The translations under genes and the position numbers were made by a program. From positions 1-62,330 of the forward strand of contig JAACVK010000038.1 in NCBI GenBank assembly GCA_009991595.1: a DNA stretch of 62,330 bases, written 5' to 3'. Shown here in pieces: positions 1 to 8,186 of this stretch. Origin of the DNA: a bacterium (GTDB lineage: Bacteria; Bdellovibrionota; UBA2428). Position 1 is the first letter of the stretch. Every line of letters begins with the position of its first letter. The notes beneath the pieces were generated by a model. It saw only the letters and a program-made list of their open reading frames with translations, made no database searches and had not been told where the DNA came from.

Positions 1-39
1 TAAAAGTAACATTGCTTTTGTTAAAGTATTTAGTTTCAT
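1..39 (-). CDS. 5' end of a secreted protein gene (partial)
   Basis: Only the first 13 codons are in the window; the gene runs off the left edge on the minus strand. The start ATG is at 39-37, with a GGAG Shine-Dalgarno at 50-47, 7 bases upstream. The residues read MKLNTLTKAMLLL, a lysine-containing n-region followed by a hydrophobic stretch, which looks like the start of a Sec signal peptide. It follows the HupE-like gene by 26 bases on the same strand, so it is probably the next gene of that operon. The product cannot be named. Confidence 0.55.
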   Translation of the reverse strand, partial: MKLNTLTKAMLLL

Positions 40-65
40 TATATTTCTCCTTTTTTAAATTTCTA

Positions 66-824
66 CTAGTGTGAATTAACTTCTTCAGCCTTCATGTCGG
101 TATGAACATGGCTATGATCATCAACGTTTAACGGGAAGTCTTCTGGATAGCTGGTGTGCCAAAATCCATGCATTTGCATCGCAAAAAGAAATATCCCCCC
201 AGCAATGAGAAACACGTTGGCTGCTTTGGAAAACTTTACAAAACTGCTGGTTTTTCTCCAACCACTTAAAATGATCATCATAACGGCGAGTGCCGCAATC
301 TGCCCAACCTCTACCCCGACATTGAAAGAAAGAATTCTCAGCAACATTGACCCAAAATCATCCCCCAGAGGAAGCTGCTGAAGTCTCGTTGATAGGCCAA
401 AGCCATGAATGAGCCCAAAAATGAAGACCATTTTAATTAAGCTAGGCGGTTGCCAGTCGAAGAACTTTCTAAACCCATCAAGATTTTCAAACCCCTTATA
501 AATAACACTGATCGCGATAACAGCATCGATCAAGTAATAGTTTGCTGTGATCTTAAAAAATGTTGCGAAAATTAAGGTCAGACAATGTGCAAGCGTGAAT
601 ACGCTAATGAAACGCACAATGTCTTTGAACGAGGTTAAAAAAAAGATAACACCAAATATAAAGAGCAAATGGTCGTATCCTGTTAGCATGTGAGATGCTC
701 CAAGCCATATATATTTGATGTAACCGCCGTCAAGCATTGCAGCTTTGTCCGCCTCTGATAGTCCGTGTGCTAGCACGGATCCACTGCTACCTGCATAGGC
801 AAATAGCCACAGTAATAATTTCAT
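66..824 (-). CDS. HupE/UreJ-family membrane protein
   Basis: A 252-residue polytopic membrane protein with an N-terminal signal-like segment and about six further hydrophobic segments. It carries the family motifs HMLTGYDHLLF (about residues 45-55), HGFGLS and FNVGVEVGQ, typical of the HupE/UreJ type 2 family, whose members are linked to nickel or cobalt handling or are uncharacterised. The C-terminus ends in a His/Asp-rich tail (DDHSHVHTD), plausibly metal-binding. AGGAGG precedes the start at a good distance. It lies 51 bases downstream of a His-rich secreted protein on the same strand, which supports a metal-related role. There is no hydrogenase or urease gene nearby, so the substrate is unknown. 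Confidence 0.75.
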   Translation of the reverse strand: MKLLLWLFAYAGSSGSVLAHGLSEADKAAMLDGGYIKYIWLGASHMLTGYDHLLFIFGVIFFLTSFKDIVRFISVFTLAHCLTLIFATFFKITANYYLIDAVIAISVIYKGFENLDGFRKFFDWQPPSLIKMVFIFGLIHGFGLSTRLQQLPLGDDFGSMLLRILSFNVGVEVGQIAALAVMMIILSGWRKTSSFVKFSKAANVFLIAGGIFLFAMQMHGFWHTSYPEDFPLNVDDHSHVHTDMKAEEVNSH

Positions 825-875
825 ATTACCTCCTATAGTTTTTAATTATTAAAGAATCTCTTTAAAAATAAAAAA

Positions 876-1271
876 TCAAACGATAGGGGGTCTGAAAATT
901 TCGAGCAAAAAGCCCTGAGCGATAGGGCTATCTGACTTGTCGAAATTTTCGCAAAAGTAAGTTGGCCTCTTAAAATCAAAGCTTTTAACAGCTTGAAAAA
1001 TCTTAGTGTCTGATTGGCTTTGAGGCCCATGCTGATGACTATGATCGTGAAGAGGCCCCTCTGGAGAATGTCTATGCTCATGCTGATGATTGACGTCACT
1101 TACTGGAGGAAGGTGATCTTCGTGGGAATTAAAGCGGTTGCTTTCGATATGAAAGTGATCGCTCAATTGATTGTCATTTACTTTTACTATCAATGACTGT
1201 GCGATGAACACGAGCAAAAAACCATAGAGGAAAGGCTTAGACAACTTCCACTTGCTTGATAAGCTTTCCAT
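876..1271 (-). CDS. small His-rich exported protein, unknown function
   Basis: A 131-residue protein with one N-terminal hydrophobic segment (about residues 12-28: FLYGFLLVFIAQSLIV) preceded by lysines, so exported or membrane-anchored. Residues about 40-85 hold many histidines with Asp and Glu (HEDH, HQHEHRH, HDHSHQH), a composition typical of periplasmic metal-binding proteins. It is the first gene of a minus-strand unit followed by the HupE-like gene and a further secreted protein. I know no named family. A role as metal buffer or sensor partner of the HupE-like protein is an inference from composition and position. Confidence 0.6.
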   Translation of the reverse strand: MESLSSKWKLSKPFLYGFLLVFIAQSLIVKVNDNQLSDHFHIESNRFNSHEDHLPPVSDVNHQHEHRHSPEGPLHDHSHQHGPQSQSDTKIFQAVKSFDFKRPTYFCENFDKSDSPIAQGFLLEIFRPPIV

Positions 1272-1378
1272 TTTTGAAGATTATTAGATTTTATCAAAAT
1301 TCGCCACCAGTTACCCCACCATTGTTGCACCGCAAACAGAAGCCTAAAGCCTTGGCCCCCGCCTGCCGACAAGAAAAG

Positions 1379-4300
1379 GTGGTAAACCTCAAGCAAAAAC
1401 CAGCACCTAGACTTTGGATGTTAATCTTTTTTGCCCTTTGCGCCAACCCTCCTTTGGCTACAGCTCAGCTAGAGCTAAAAAGTCATCTTCAATTTAAAGA
1501 ACCCTCTAACTCAATGTCAGATTGCCCTAGCCACATTGACGCGGTTGCCGATGGAGTTTTCCTTTCCTTGCTCGAGGCGCAACAAGCCTCTCCGTTGAGT
1601 AAACAACAACAGATCATAGAACAAGCTCAAACACGCTATGGAGAGGCCACACTTTCTTACGCCTTTCACTTTCTAACAAGTGACAACATTCCAGAGACGG
1701 CCCAAAAGGACGCTGAAGCTCTTTGTCGTCGCATCACGCTAAAACCCGACATGCTAAATGATTCTCAACTGAGTGAAAAACTAAGTCGAACTTTGGCGCT
1801 ACGTGCTCAAGCTCAGAACGCAATGTTTAGCTCTCCTTGGAAGATCTACCCAGAAGACAGATCGTTTTCTCCGGTAGAAAGCGAGTCCGCCAAAACTCCG
1901 GTGGCCGCGCAATTTGATGCCAGATCTGTAAGCGATTCAAAAGGAAACCCCTTAAACATTTACCACGCCTCTGATTTACTAAAATGGCCCGGGGCTCCAG
2001 ACTCCACAAAAGTTCGTTTTATCAAAAACCCTTTCCCAGAAAAGTCCCCCTACAATCAAAGCTGGAACTATGACCGAAGCTTTCGTCTAGACAAAGCTCC
2101 TGAAGAATCGGAGAGAGTTTGGCTTGATTTAGAAGAGCTTAGCTATCGAGCCGACATTGAAGTGAATGGCCACAAAGTTAACTCAAGCCCGCTGATTGGG
2201 CCCTACAGACGGCACAAAATCGACATCACCAAATACGCCAAGCAAGGTGAAAACAAAATTCAAATACAGGTAAAACCACCCGACATCGGCGCACTCGGCA
2301 GAACCTGGCTTGATTGGCACGCCTCGCCTCCCGACAAGATGATGGGACTTAGCCAAGAGCCGGTGATTAGCGTAGCAAAAGCTCAGCAAATTGGTTCTAT
2401 TGGCACAAACACCAAACTCGCTAGCGATGGCAGTGCGCAGCTAAGTCTAGATCTTGAAGTGATTAGCGCCGACAAGAAGAAAGTTAAAGAGGGTAAGTTT
2501 CTAGTCAACTTTAACGGCCAATCTAAACTAGTTGATATTTCAACATTAGAAAGCCGCTTTGATGAAAGCACTGGAAACACTTTTTTTAAAATCACCCCAG
2601 AAAACCTTAGCCATTTATCAGTAGCCAACCCCAAACTATGGTGGCCCACTGGAATGGGAAATCCAGACCTATACCCGCTTGAGGTCAGTTACCTAAACGC
2701 TCAAGAAGAAATCACCTCTCACAAAAGCTCGAAGGTTGGACTGCGTGATGTGAAGTCTTCTCTAGACAAGAATGGCAACAGAAAGTTCACCATCAATGGC
2801 GAAGACCTGCGCATCGTGGGCGCAGGCTGGAGCAGCGACTTTACCCTGAATGAAAGCTTAAATGAAAAACAAAAGAAGCTTCGCCTACTAAAAGGTGCCG
2901 GATACAACACCATTCGACAAGAAGGCACTATGGAGAACTCTGACTTCTACAACATGGCTGATGAGATGGGAATTATGGTCATGGCTGGTTGGCCCTGTTG
3001 CACTCAATGGGAAGCAAGTCCTGATGGGAAAATGTGGGGCAAGGTGAATCCAAACTGGGTATGGAATAAAGAAAAATACCAAGTTGCTGAGAGCTCTCTA
3101 AAAGACCAGCTACTTAAGCTCCGCGAACACCCTAGCTTTATTTCTTGGTTTAACGGAAGTGATTATGCCCCTCACGAAGAATTAGAAAAAAAATACAAAA
3201 CCGTCTATTCAGATGTGCTAGGCGAAGGCTGGAGCAATCAGGTGATCCCGCGAGCCTCTACCTCGCGCGACTCTAGAAAGAGTGCCGTCTTTGGCCCCTC
3301 GGGCTCAGAAATGAAAGGCCCCTACGAACACGTGCCCGCTAACTATTGGACAGACTCTAAAAGCCCAGGTCACGCAAAAGGATTTCATTCCGAAATTGGC
3401 CCAGGCATCTCGTTTCCCTCACTAGAAGCCCTTCAAGAGCTATCTCCTAACCTAGACCCCAATGGGAAACTTTTTAACAACTGCACCGATGCCAAACTAA
3501 TGGACCAAAATTTAGTGAACCACGCGGGCACATCCGTGTTTGGGGACATGAAATTCTTTTACATGGCTATCTGTGAAAAGTTCGGAGAACCCAAAAACAC
3601 TCGCGAGTTTGTGCGCCTAGCGCAGCTACTTAACTATGAAGACCATCGCGCCATGAACGAAGCCTTTGCCAAGAATAAGAACAGTGGTGCCAACGGCCAC
3701 ATTCACTGGATGGGGATGAATGCGTGGAAGAGTTTGCGATGGAACTTAATGTTTAATGGAACACTAGAAACCGGCGGAGCTATGCATGGTGCCAGCAAAG
3801 GCAATGAGAGCGTTCACCCCATGTATTCCTATGAAGATGGCTCTATCTTAGTAACCAATAACAACAGAGAAGCTACCGAAGACTTACAACTTAACTACCG
3901 AGTCTATTCTCCAGATTCAAAGCTACTGAAAGAAGTGAATGTTCCACTAGGCACAATCAAAGCCTCTTCAAACTTAGACACGGGAAAAAAGATAGACTTA
4001 AGCGCTCTTGGACTGGATGCCGACGCTGCCTTGCTCGACCTAAGATTAACTACCCCCTCAGGCAAACTTGTAAGCGCCAATAGCTACTTTCTTCCAAAAG
4101 GAAAGAACAAGATCAATCACGCAGAATCAACTTGGTATAGAACCTCGGCCGACAATGCGAGCATGAAAAGCGTTAAAGAGATGGATAGTAACCCCGCACA
4201 AGTCGTGGCCTCACGACCTGGATCAAGCGCAGGTAGTTACTACGTAACGGCCTCCAACCCCTCCAATGAAAAAGTATCTTTTGCAAACATGATCAAAGGC

Positions 4301-4435
4301 CGCGACTCCAGCGGAGAGTATGTAGCCCAAAGCTGGGAAGACAACATGATCACCCTACGCCCCGGCGAAACCCGCGAAGTAAAGGTAGACTTCCTAGACA
4401 CGGTCCACAGCCCTAAGTTTTCAATTAGTCACTGA
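1379..4435 (+). CDS. GH2-family glycoside hydrolase, exo-beta-D-glucosaminidase-like
   Basis: A secreted GH2 enzyme of about 1018 residues. The chosen GTG start gives a signal peptide with a basic n-region (KQK, PR) and hydrophobic core ending ATAQ; no Shine-Dalgarno is clear, so ATG at 1418 and codons upstream to 1256 are alternatives. In order there is a jelly-roll sugar-binding domain (WLDLEELSY, GPYRRHKIDIT), immunoglobulin-like domains, a TIM barrel and C-terminal beta domains. The barrel holds WFNGSD (Asp about 595) and HSEIGPG (Glu about 672). The pair resembles the acid/base Asp and nucleophile Glu of exo-beta-D-glucosaminidases such as CsxA, rather than the NE pair of beta-galactosidases. 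Such enzymes release glucosamine from chitosan oligomers. The exact substrate is not proven. Confidence 0.75.
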   Translation: MVNLKQKPAPRLWMLIFFALCANPPLATAQLELKSHLQFKEPSNSMSDCPSHIDAVADGVFLSLLEAQQASPLSKQQQIIEQAQTRYGEATLSYAFHFLTSDNIPETAQKDAEALCRRITLKPDMLNDSQLSEKLSRTLALRAQAQNAMFSSPWKIYPEDRSFSPVESESAKTPVAAQFDARSVSDSKGNPLNIYHASDLLKWPGAPDSTKVRFIKNPFPEKSPYNQSWNYDRSFRLDKAPEESERVWLDLEELSYRADIEVNGHKVNSSPLIGPYRRHKIDITKYAKQGENKIQIQVKPPDIGALGRTWLDWHASPPDKMMGLSQEPVISVAKAQQIGSIGTNTKLASDGSAQLSLDLEVISADKKKVKEGKFLVNFNGQSKLVDISTLESRFDESTGNTFFKITPENLSHLSVANPKLWWPTGMGNPDLYPLEVSYLNAQEEITSHKSSKVGLRDVKSSLDKNGNRKFTINGEDLRIVGAGWSSDFTLNESLNEKQKKLRLLKGAGYNTIRQEGTMENSDFYNMADEMGIMVMAGWPCCTQWEASPDGKMWGKVNPNWVWNKEKYQVAESSLKDQLLKLREHPSFISWFNGSDYAPHEELEKKYKTVYSDVLGEGWSNQVIPRASTSRDSRKSAVFGPSGSEMKGPYEHVPANYWTDSKSPGHAKGFHSEIGPGISFPSLEALQELSPNLDPNGKLFNNCTDAKLMDQNLVNHAGTSVFGDMKFFYMAICEKFGEPKNTREFVRLAQLLNYEDHRAMNEAFAKNKNSGANGHIHWMGMNAWKSLRWNLMFNGTLETGGAMHGASKGNESVHPMYSYEDGSILVTNNNREATEDLQLNYRVYSPDSKLLKEVNVPLGTIKASSNLDTGKKIDLSALGLDADAALLDLRLTTPSGKLVSANSYFLPKGKNKINHAESTWYRTSADNASMKSVKEMDSNPAQVVASRPGSSAGSYYVTASNPSNEKVSFANMIKGRDSSGEYVAQSWEDNMITLRPGETREVKVDFLDTVHSPKFSISH

Positions 4436-4536
4436 GCTCGCCCTAACCACAATCTCTCCTAATGTGTAACTATTTGAAAATCCACGGTTGATACCTGGTA
4501 AGTTTGGGCAGCACTTGAAGATTTCTTAAATACGCC

Positions 4537-4558
4537 AAAAGAATTAGAAATTCTTTTA
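4537..4558 (+). terminator. weak hairpin after the GH2 gene
   Basis: The arms AAAAGAAT and ATTCTTTT flank a short loop, followed by ATT. It is AT-rich and lies 100 bases after the GH2 stop, so a terminator function is only possible. Confidence 0.3.
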
Positions 4559-4609
4559 TTGATCTTTAATTCCTCTACCCGTTACCATCACCTAAGCGGG
4601 GTATGCATT

Positions 4610-5155
4610 ATGAAAATCAGTAAAATTTTAATATTCACCTTAACTTTTGGCTGTAGCTCTCTTGCAATGAGCCAAGAGCCTGGTCACGTCGGGAAGGAGG
4701 AGTTAAAAAAGAAAAAATTTAAGCTCAAAAGCAAGCTTCTTCTCGAAGCTCCAGGACATACGTCAACCTACAATAGAATAGAAATAGAAAGATCGGGTGG
4801 CGGAGCTCACAAGCTTTCTTTAGCAATCAACCCAAAAGATAATAAGGTTTATGCTCTCGTAGAAATGGAAAACTTTAAAGACTTAGACCCAGCCGAAATA
4901 GTTCCTATTCCAGAAGAGCTCCAGGCGGATGCTTTAAAACTGTTTTCAGACCAAGCAAAAATCAGCGAAGAAGAAGATAATGACGCGCTCGGTGGCACTT
5001 GGAGCAAAATAACTCGCCACTACACTCCTAGACACGATACCAAAAGACTTCACTCTTTCGTAAAAACCAGTAGCCCCGTAGTAACAATCGACGGAAAACC
5101 TTCAAATATTTTACGTAAAATAGAATTCGCAGTTACAGACAGAGAAAAAAAATAG
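4610..5155 (+). CDS. secreted protein of unknown function
   Basis: The protein has 181 residues from ATG 4610; upstream codons in frame lack a ribosome site and only lengthen the N-terminus. The signal peptide is clear (MKISKILIFTLTFGCSSLAMS, cleavage after AMS). The mature part starts with a lysine-rich stretch (KEELKKKKFKLKSK) and then mixed alpha/beta-like sequence with no motif I recognise. The Cys at about residue 15 lies within the hydrophobic core and does not make a convincing lipobox. It lies alone between the GH2 gene and the toxin-antitoxin module. Confidence 0.6.
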   Translation: MKISKILIFTLTFGCSSLAMSQEPGHVGKEELKKKKFKLKSKLLLEAPGHTSTYNRIEIERSGGGAHKLSLAINPKDNKVYALVEMENFKDLDPAEIVPIPEELQADALKLFSDQAKISEEEDNDALGGTWSKITRHYTPRHDTKRLHSFVKTSSPVVTIDGKPSNILRKIEFAVTDREKK

Positions 5156-5421
5156 GCAAAACGAAATTAATAAAACAAAGAAAGTGAGCCGATGGCTCAG
5201 CAAACTACGCTCCCATTATGAGCATTCGAAGTAAATATCCCAAAACTTAAACTCTTCGCGAGAGCTATACTTTGTTGCCTTAATTGACTTTGTTTGGAAG
5301 ACGGGGAAGATATGTTTTCACTTAGTTATAACGGAGCCCCCTTGGGGACTTCTTTTAAATTCGAAGGGTTGAAAATTGATCCACTTCCATTCAGTGGGGG
5401 CAGAATACGGACAGGATTTGT

Positions 5422-5452
5422 TTGACCTATAGTGCCAGTTATGGCACTATAG
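5422..5452 (+). promoter_or_regulatory. perfect palindrome over a sigma-70-like promoter of the toxin-antitoxin module
   Basis: CTATAGTGCCA (5427-5437) and TGGCACTATAG (5442-5452) are a perfect 11-base inverted repeat with a 4-base spacer. A TTGACC -35 box lies at 5422-5427, and 17 bases on a CACTAT -10-like box lies at 5445-5450, so the palindrome covers the promoter. Type II toxin-antitoxin complexes commonly repress their own promoter through such palindromes. The -35 match is 5 of 6 and the -10 is weak (3 of 6). Confidence 0.6.
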
Positions 5453-5457
5453 AAACA

Positions 5458-5754
5458 GTGAAGCTAAAAACGGTTGAGGAGTTTGACGATTGGCTAAACA
5501 GTCTCTCGACAAAGCAAGAAGCTCAGGTAAGAGCTAGACTTACAAACATTGAGCTCTACGAGCACTTTGGCAACGTAAAACATCTCGGAGATAGCCTCAT
5601 AGAACTGAAATGGAAAAGCGGGATGCGAGTTTATTTCACACATGCAAGAGATTCGAAAGGTCGCTTGCTATTGCTTTTATTAGGAGGTCACAAAAATGCC
5701 CAGAAAAAAGACATTAAAGAAGCCCGAAAACTTCTTGAAAAATATTCCAGTTAG
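5458..5754 (+). CDS. HigB/RelE-superfamily toxin (phage Gp49-like, COG3657 type)
   Basis: A 98-residue product from GTG 5458. The pattern matches the COG3657 addiction-module killer family: TVEEFDDWL near the N-terminus, GNVKHLGDSLIELK in the middle, then RVYF, LLLLGGHK and KDIKEA near the C-terminus. Relatives are ribosome-dependent or RNA-cleaving toxins of the RelE/ParE fold. A TTG at 5422 would add 12 residues but falls in the likely -35 box, so GTG 5458 is preferred. No Shine-Dalgarno precedes it, and the predicted transcript start falls at or next to the GTG, so translation may be leaderless. It overlaps the antitoxin gene by 59 bases, in toxin-first order as usual for this family. Confidence 0.75.
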   Translation: MKLKTVEEFDDWLNSLSTKQEAQVRARLTNIELYEHFGNVKHLGDSLIELKWKSGMRVYFTHARDSKGRLLLLLLGGHKNAQKKDIKEARKLLEKYSS

Positions 5755-6034
5755 AACTTTAAAAAAAGGCATACGCACTCGCAATTTTTCTGCTGCAAAG
5801 AAGTTAGCAAGCCCTAGATACATTGCTAATGCCCTAAGCGCCGCTTTGCTTGATGGAGACGCCGACGCGTTTAAGGAAATTCTTGCTGCACATTTGGAAG
5901 TCATCAACAAAGACTCTTTTTATAAAAAAGCAGGCGTATCAAGAAGGTCTCTGTTTCGCATGCTCTCTCCCGAAGGCAACCCGACTCTCGAAAACATTGC
6001 CAAGGTAATCAGTACTCTCAAAGACGCAGCTTAG
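5696..6034 (+). CDS. HigA-like antitoxin with HTH domain (COG3636 type)
   Basis: A 112-residue product that begins inside the toxin gene. The start is supported by a strong Shine-Dalgarno (TTAGGAGGTC) about 8 bases upstream. The C-terminal part has the putative addiction-module antidote signature: FYKKAGVSRRSLFRML, then SPEGNPTLENIAKVI. The first 40 residues are unusually basic (RKKTLKK, LKKGIRTR) and extend beyond the usual family start. It should neutralise the upstream toxin and repress the module, probably via the 5427-5452 palindrome. The strong antitoxin ribosome site against none for the toxin would favour antitoxin excess. Confidence 0.75.
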   Translation: MPRKKTLKKPENFLKNIPVRTLKKGIRTRNFSAAKKLASPRYIANALSAALLDGDADAFKEILAAHLEVINKDSFYKKAGVSRRSLFRMLSPEGNPTLENIAKVISTLKDAA

Positions 6035-6056
6035 TTAAATTCAGGGGATTTGAGTA

Positions 6057-6073
6057 TGGAGCCCGGAAATAGG
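6057..6073. repeat. partial copy of the tRNA-Thr(GGU) 3' end (att-like)
   Basis: TGGAGCCCGGAAATAGG matches the 3' end of the tRNA-Thr gene at 8531-8547 at 15 of 17 bases, in the same orientation. It lies just after the antitoxin gene. Such duplications are left when an element integrates at a tRNA 3' end, so 6074-8530 may be a former insert. No integrase gene is visible. Confidence 0.45.
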
Positions 6074-6129
6074 GGTCTTTTATATTCAATAGGTTGCAAC
6101 TGATTGGCAGGGTTTGGCAGGCCATCAAG

Positions 6130-6816
6130 CTAAATGGCGGTGAACATATTTAAAATCTGATTTTGTCTTTCAACAACAAGTCCTCTTGGCATATTTCCAT
6201 TCACGGCTTGCTCAAAATCTTGCATCTTAGAAACCTTTAAAAAACTCTCTCTGACAAAATTAAGAACATCATCGGAGGCTTTTCTCATATCAGCGGTGAA
6301 ATTTTTTCGGCTATCCATCACAAACAAAATGTCTTCTAAGTCTTGACTGGTTAGCAGATCCTTAACTCCTCGCGAAAGCAAAGCCTCTAACTTCGTGGCA
6401 ATGAACAAGGGGAAAGTAAAAACAGAAATACTCGTGCCTTCAGGCAGCTGTTGTTTTTGAGAAGTACTAAATCCTTTTTGATACCACCGATTAGAAAAGC
6501 CAAGAATCTTTTCATCGGTGGGCATAAGGTCAACAATCAAAGGTCCTTTCTTCCAGCGACAAATAGGGGCCTCTTCACTTACATCGTGATTAAAGCCTAT
6601 AGTACGCATTTTAGCTTCAACTTTATGATACTCAAGATATGAAGCCACTTCGACAATGCAGTCTACATCAATGGTGGCGCGCGGTGAGCTATTATCCCGA
6701 TCATCTGCGTACAATATTGCGGTTGCTCCACCAACAAATACAATGTCACTTTCAAGTGGTGCAAGAGCCTCCGCAGCTAAAATTAGGTTTTGCAAATTAG
6801 GGTGTATTGCGCTCAT
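6130..6816 (-). CDS. nucleotidyltransferase-like protein (AbiEii/DUF6036-like)
   Basis: A 228-residue protein with a nucleotidyltransferase core: IVFVGGATAILY (Gly29-Gly30 loop) followed by TIDVDCIVEV (Asp50 and Asp52 as the DxD metal ligands). The rest is alpha-rich with no other motif I recognise. Such minimal nucleotidyltransferases, when paired with a winged-helix partner, form AbiE-type toxin-antitoxin or abortive-infection systems, where this would be the toxin. Its start overlaps the stop of the HTH gene by 4 bases (ATGA-type), so the two are co-translated. The assignment to AbiE rather than a related nucleotidyltransferase family is tentative. Confidence 0.65.
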   Translation of the reverse strand: MSAIHPNLQNLILAAEALAPLESDIVFVGGATAILYADDRDNSSPRATIDVDCIVEVASYLEYHKVEAKMRTIGFNHDVSEEAPICRWKKGPLIVDLMPTDEKILGFSNRWYQKGFSTSQKQQLPEGTSISVFTFPLFIATKLEALLSRGVKDLLTSQDLEDILFVMDSRKNFTADMRKASDDVLNFVRESFLKVSKMQDFEQAVNGNMPRGLVVERQNQILNMFTAI

Positions 6817-7325
6817 TTTGAAAACCTCTTTTCAAGTTCGCTTGAGGCAAGTTTGCGCTCGCGCGCCCCTCCTACACGAAGAGCATCAATCAACGCAAGA
6901 AGCTCATATAGGGCTGTATCTTTCTTGGCAGCCAAGGGTACCGATTTGTATATAGGCAATACAGATTGTCCTTTGATTTCGCCATCTGCATCGGGCCATA
7001 TCAACGCTTCATTACCCAATATTTTTTTATTAAGTGGCGGAGCAGAATAAGCTGTCGGCATCCCCTTACTCAGGGAACCAATCTGAGCAGGAAAAGCATA
7101 CTTCAATCCATGCATTACAAATTCACGTAGTGCTTGCGGATAAGGCATTCCATCGCTAGGGCGACTAAGCCCCGCTCCAATAGCTCGCTTTAACGAACCT
7201 GAAACCTCCGCCTGACTTAATCCTAGTTCAGCAGCAAGATCGCTCAGCCGCGGCCTCTCTTTAAGCAGAAATAGCTTTAGTGCGACCAGTATATCTTGCG
7301 GCTTTAGATGCGATGATTGCTTCAT
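6813..7325 (-). CDS. HTH protein, AbiEi-like regulator/antitoxin
   Basis: A 170-residue protein from ATG 7325; an earlier ATG at 7343 lies inside the operator palindrome and is less likely. Residues about 10-60 form a winged-helix DNA-binding region (RPRLSDLAAELGLSQAEVSGSLKRAI). The remainder is mixed and not recognised. It is the first gene of a two-gene unit with the nucleotidyltransferase. In AbiE systems the first protein is the antitoxin and binds inverted repeats in its own promoter. A near-perfect 14-base inverted repeat lies directly upstream, which fits. Confidence 0.65.
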   Translation of the reverse strand: MKQSSHLKPQDILVALKLFLLKERPRLSDLAAELGLSQAEVSGSLKRAIGAGLSRPSDGMPYPQALREFVMHGLKYAFPAQIGSLSKGMPTAYSAPPLNKKILGNEALIWPDADGEIKGQSVLPIYKSVPLAAKKDTALYELLALIDALRVGGARERKLASSELEKRFSK

Positions 7326-7340
7326 GAATATAGTGTCGCA

Positions 7341-7379
7341 CATATATCACATATTGTAAATCATGATATGCGATATATG
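7341..7379 (-). promoter_or_regulatory. operator-like inverted repeat upstream of the HTH/nucleotidyltransferase pair
   Basis: CATATATCACATAT (7341-7354) and ATATGCGATATATG (7366-7379) form an inverted repeat, 13 of 14 bases matching, with an 11-base spacer. It is 16 bases upstream of ATG 7325 on the minus strand and probably binds the HTH protein. Confidence 0.6.
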
Positions 7380-7592
7380 TTTAATTTCAAGGCCTTGAAT
7401 GGTTAGTGTGCCAGATATTTCTAAGCCATTAATAAGATTAGAAACCTTGTGCATTTCGACCATGAGGGATTGAAGAGTTATTGGGTCACTATAGCTAGAA
7501 TTTTGAAGAAGATTTCATAAATTGCCTCATACTGCGGGCCAAACGTTTAAGGCAATCTGACTAAGGTCCGATGAATATGCGGGGAGGCACGA

Positions 7593-8096
7593 GTGAGCGA
7601 GCAAGCAAACGCAATAGCCAAGAAAGCTGAACTGCAGTTGGAATTTGAAAAAGTTGAGAAGAGTTTCAAACTCCAAGGCATACGAACGCTTGAGCAAATC
7701 CTGAGCACGGGCGAAGCCAAAAAGAGCGAAGGTTTTGATGACAAATACCACTTTGCCCATTGGTGGATGGAGCAGATCTCAAAGCAGTCCGGAGCATGCC
7801 ACTACTGCGAAGTGCAGTTTGCTGACATCAAGGAACTCATCGATGCTAAGTTCCTACGCGAAAGAAAAACTGGCTATGGGTACAGAGGCATCCCGCCAGA
7901 AATAGATAGACTTGATTCAATAGCTGCTAAGAATGTGTATTCCCCCAGTAACTGTGTGCTTGCCTGCTACTACTGCAACAACGACAAGAGCAACATCTAC
8001 CCAGCAAAGCTCTTCAAGAAGTATCTAGGCCCAGCGAGAAAGGCACTTGTGGAGGGACTCCTTCTTGAGCTTCGCACAGAGAACAAAGCTGCTTGA
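7593..8096 (+). CDS. HNH-type endonuclease-like protein
   Basis: A 167-residue protein from GTG 7593, well supported by GGGGAGG 6 bases upstream. It has the zinc-knuckle pairs of HNH nucleases: Cys69-x2-Cys72 (CHYC), and Cys125-x2-Cys128 followed by NNDKSN. Between them is EIDRLDS, where the usual catalytic DH is DR (Asp105-Arg106), as in a subset of phage-type HNH proteins. It may therefore use another residue or be altered in activity. The N-terminus is helical (AELQLEFEKVEK). It lies next to the AbiE-like pair inside the suspected insert, so a defence or mobile-element role is plausible. Confidence 0.65.
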   Translation: MSEQANAIAKKAELQLEFEKVEKSFKLQGIRTLEQILSTGEAKKSEGFDDKYHFAHWWMEQISKQSGACHYCEVQFADIKELIDAKFLRERKTGYGYRGIPPEIDRLDSIAAKNVYSPSNCVLACYYCNNDKSNIYPAKLFKKYLGPARKALVEGLLLELRTENKAA

Positions 8097-8186
8097 GGGC
8101 AGCCCAACTGCCACCGCTCCTTTATTATTCTCCCACCTGAAACTCCCATCGTCAGGTGAAGTTCGCCAAGCGTACATCCACAGTGA

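Noticed and set aside
5284-5313. TTGACT ... AGATAT as an upstream promoter of the toxin-antitoxin module
   Set aside because: Spacing is acceptable but the -10 is poor, and the promoter at 5422-5450 is covered by a perfect palindrome, which is the better candidate.
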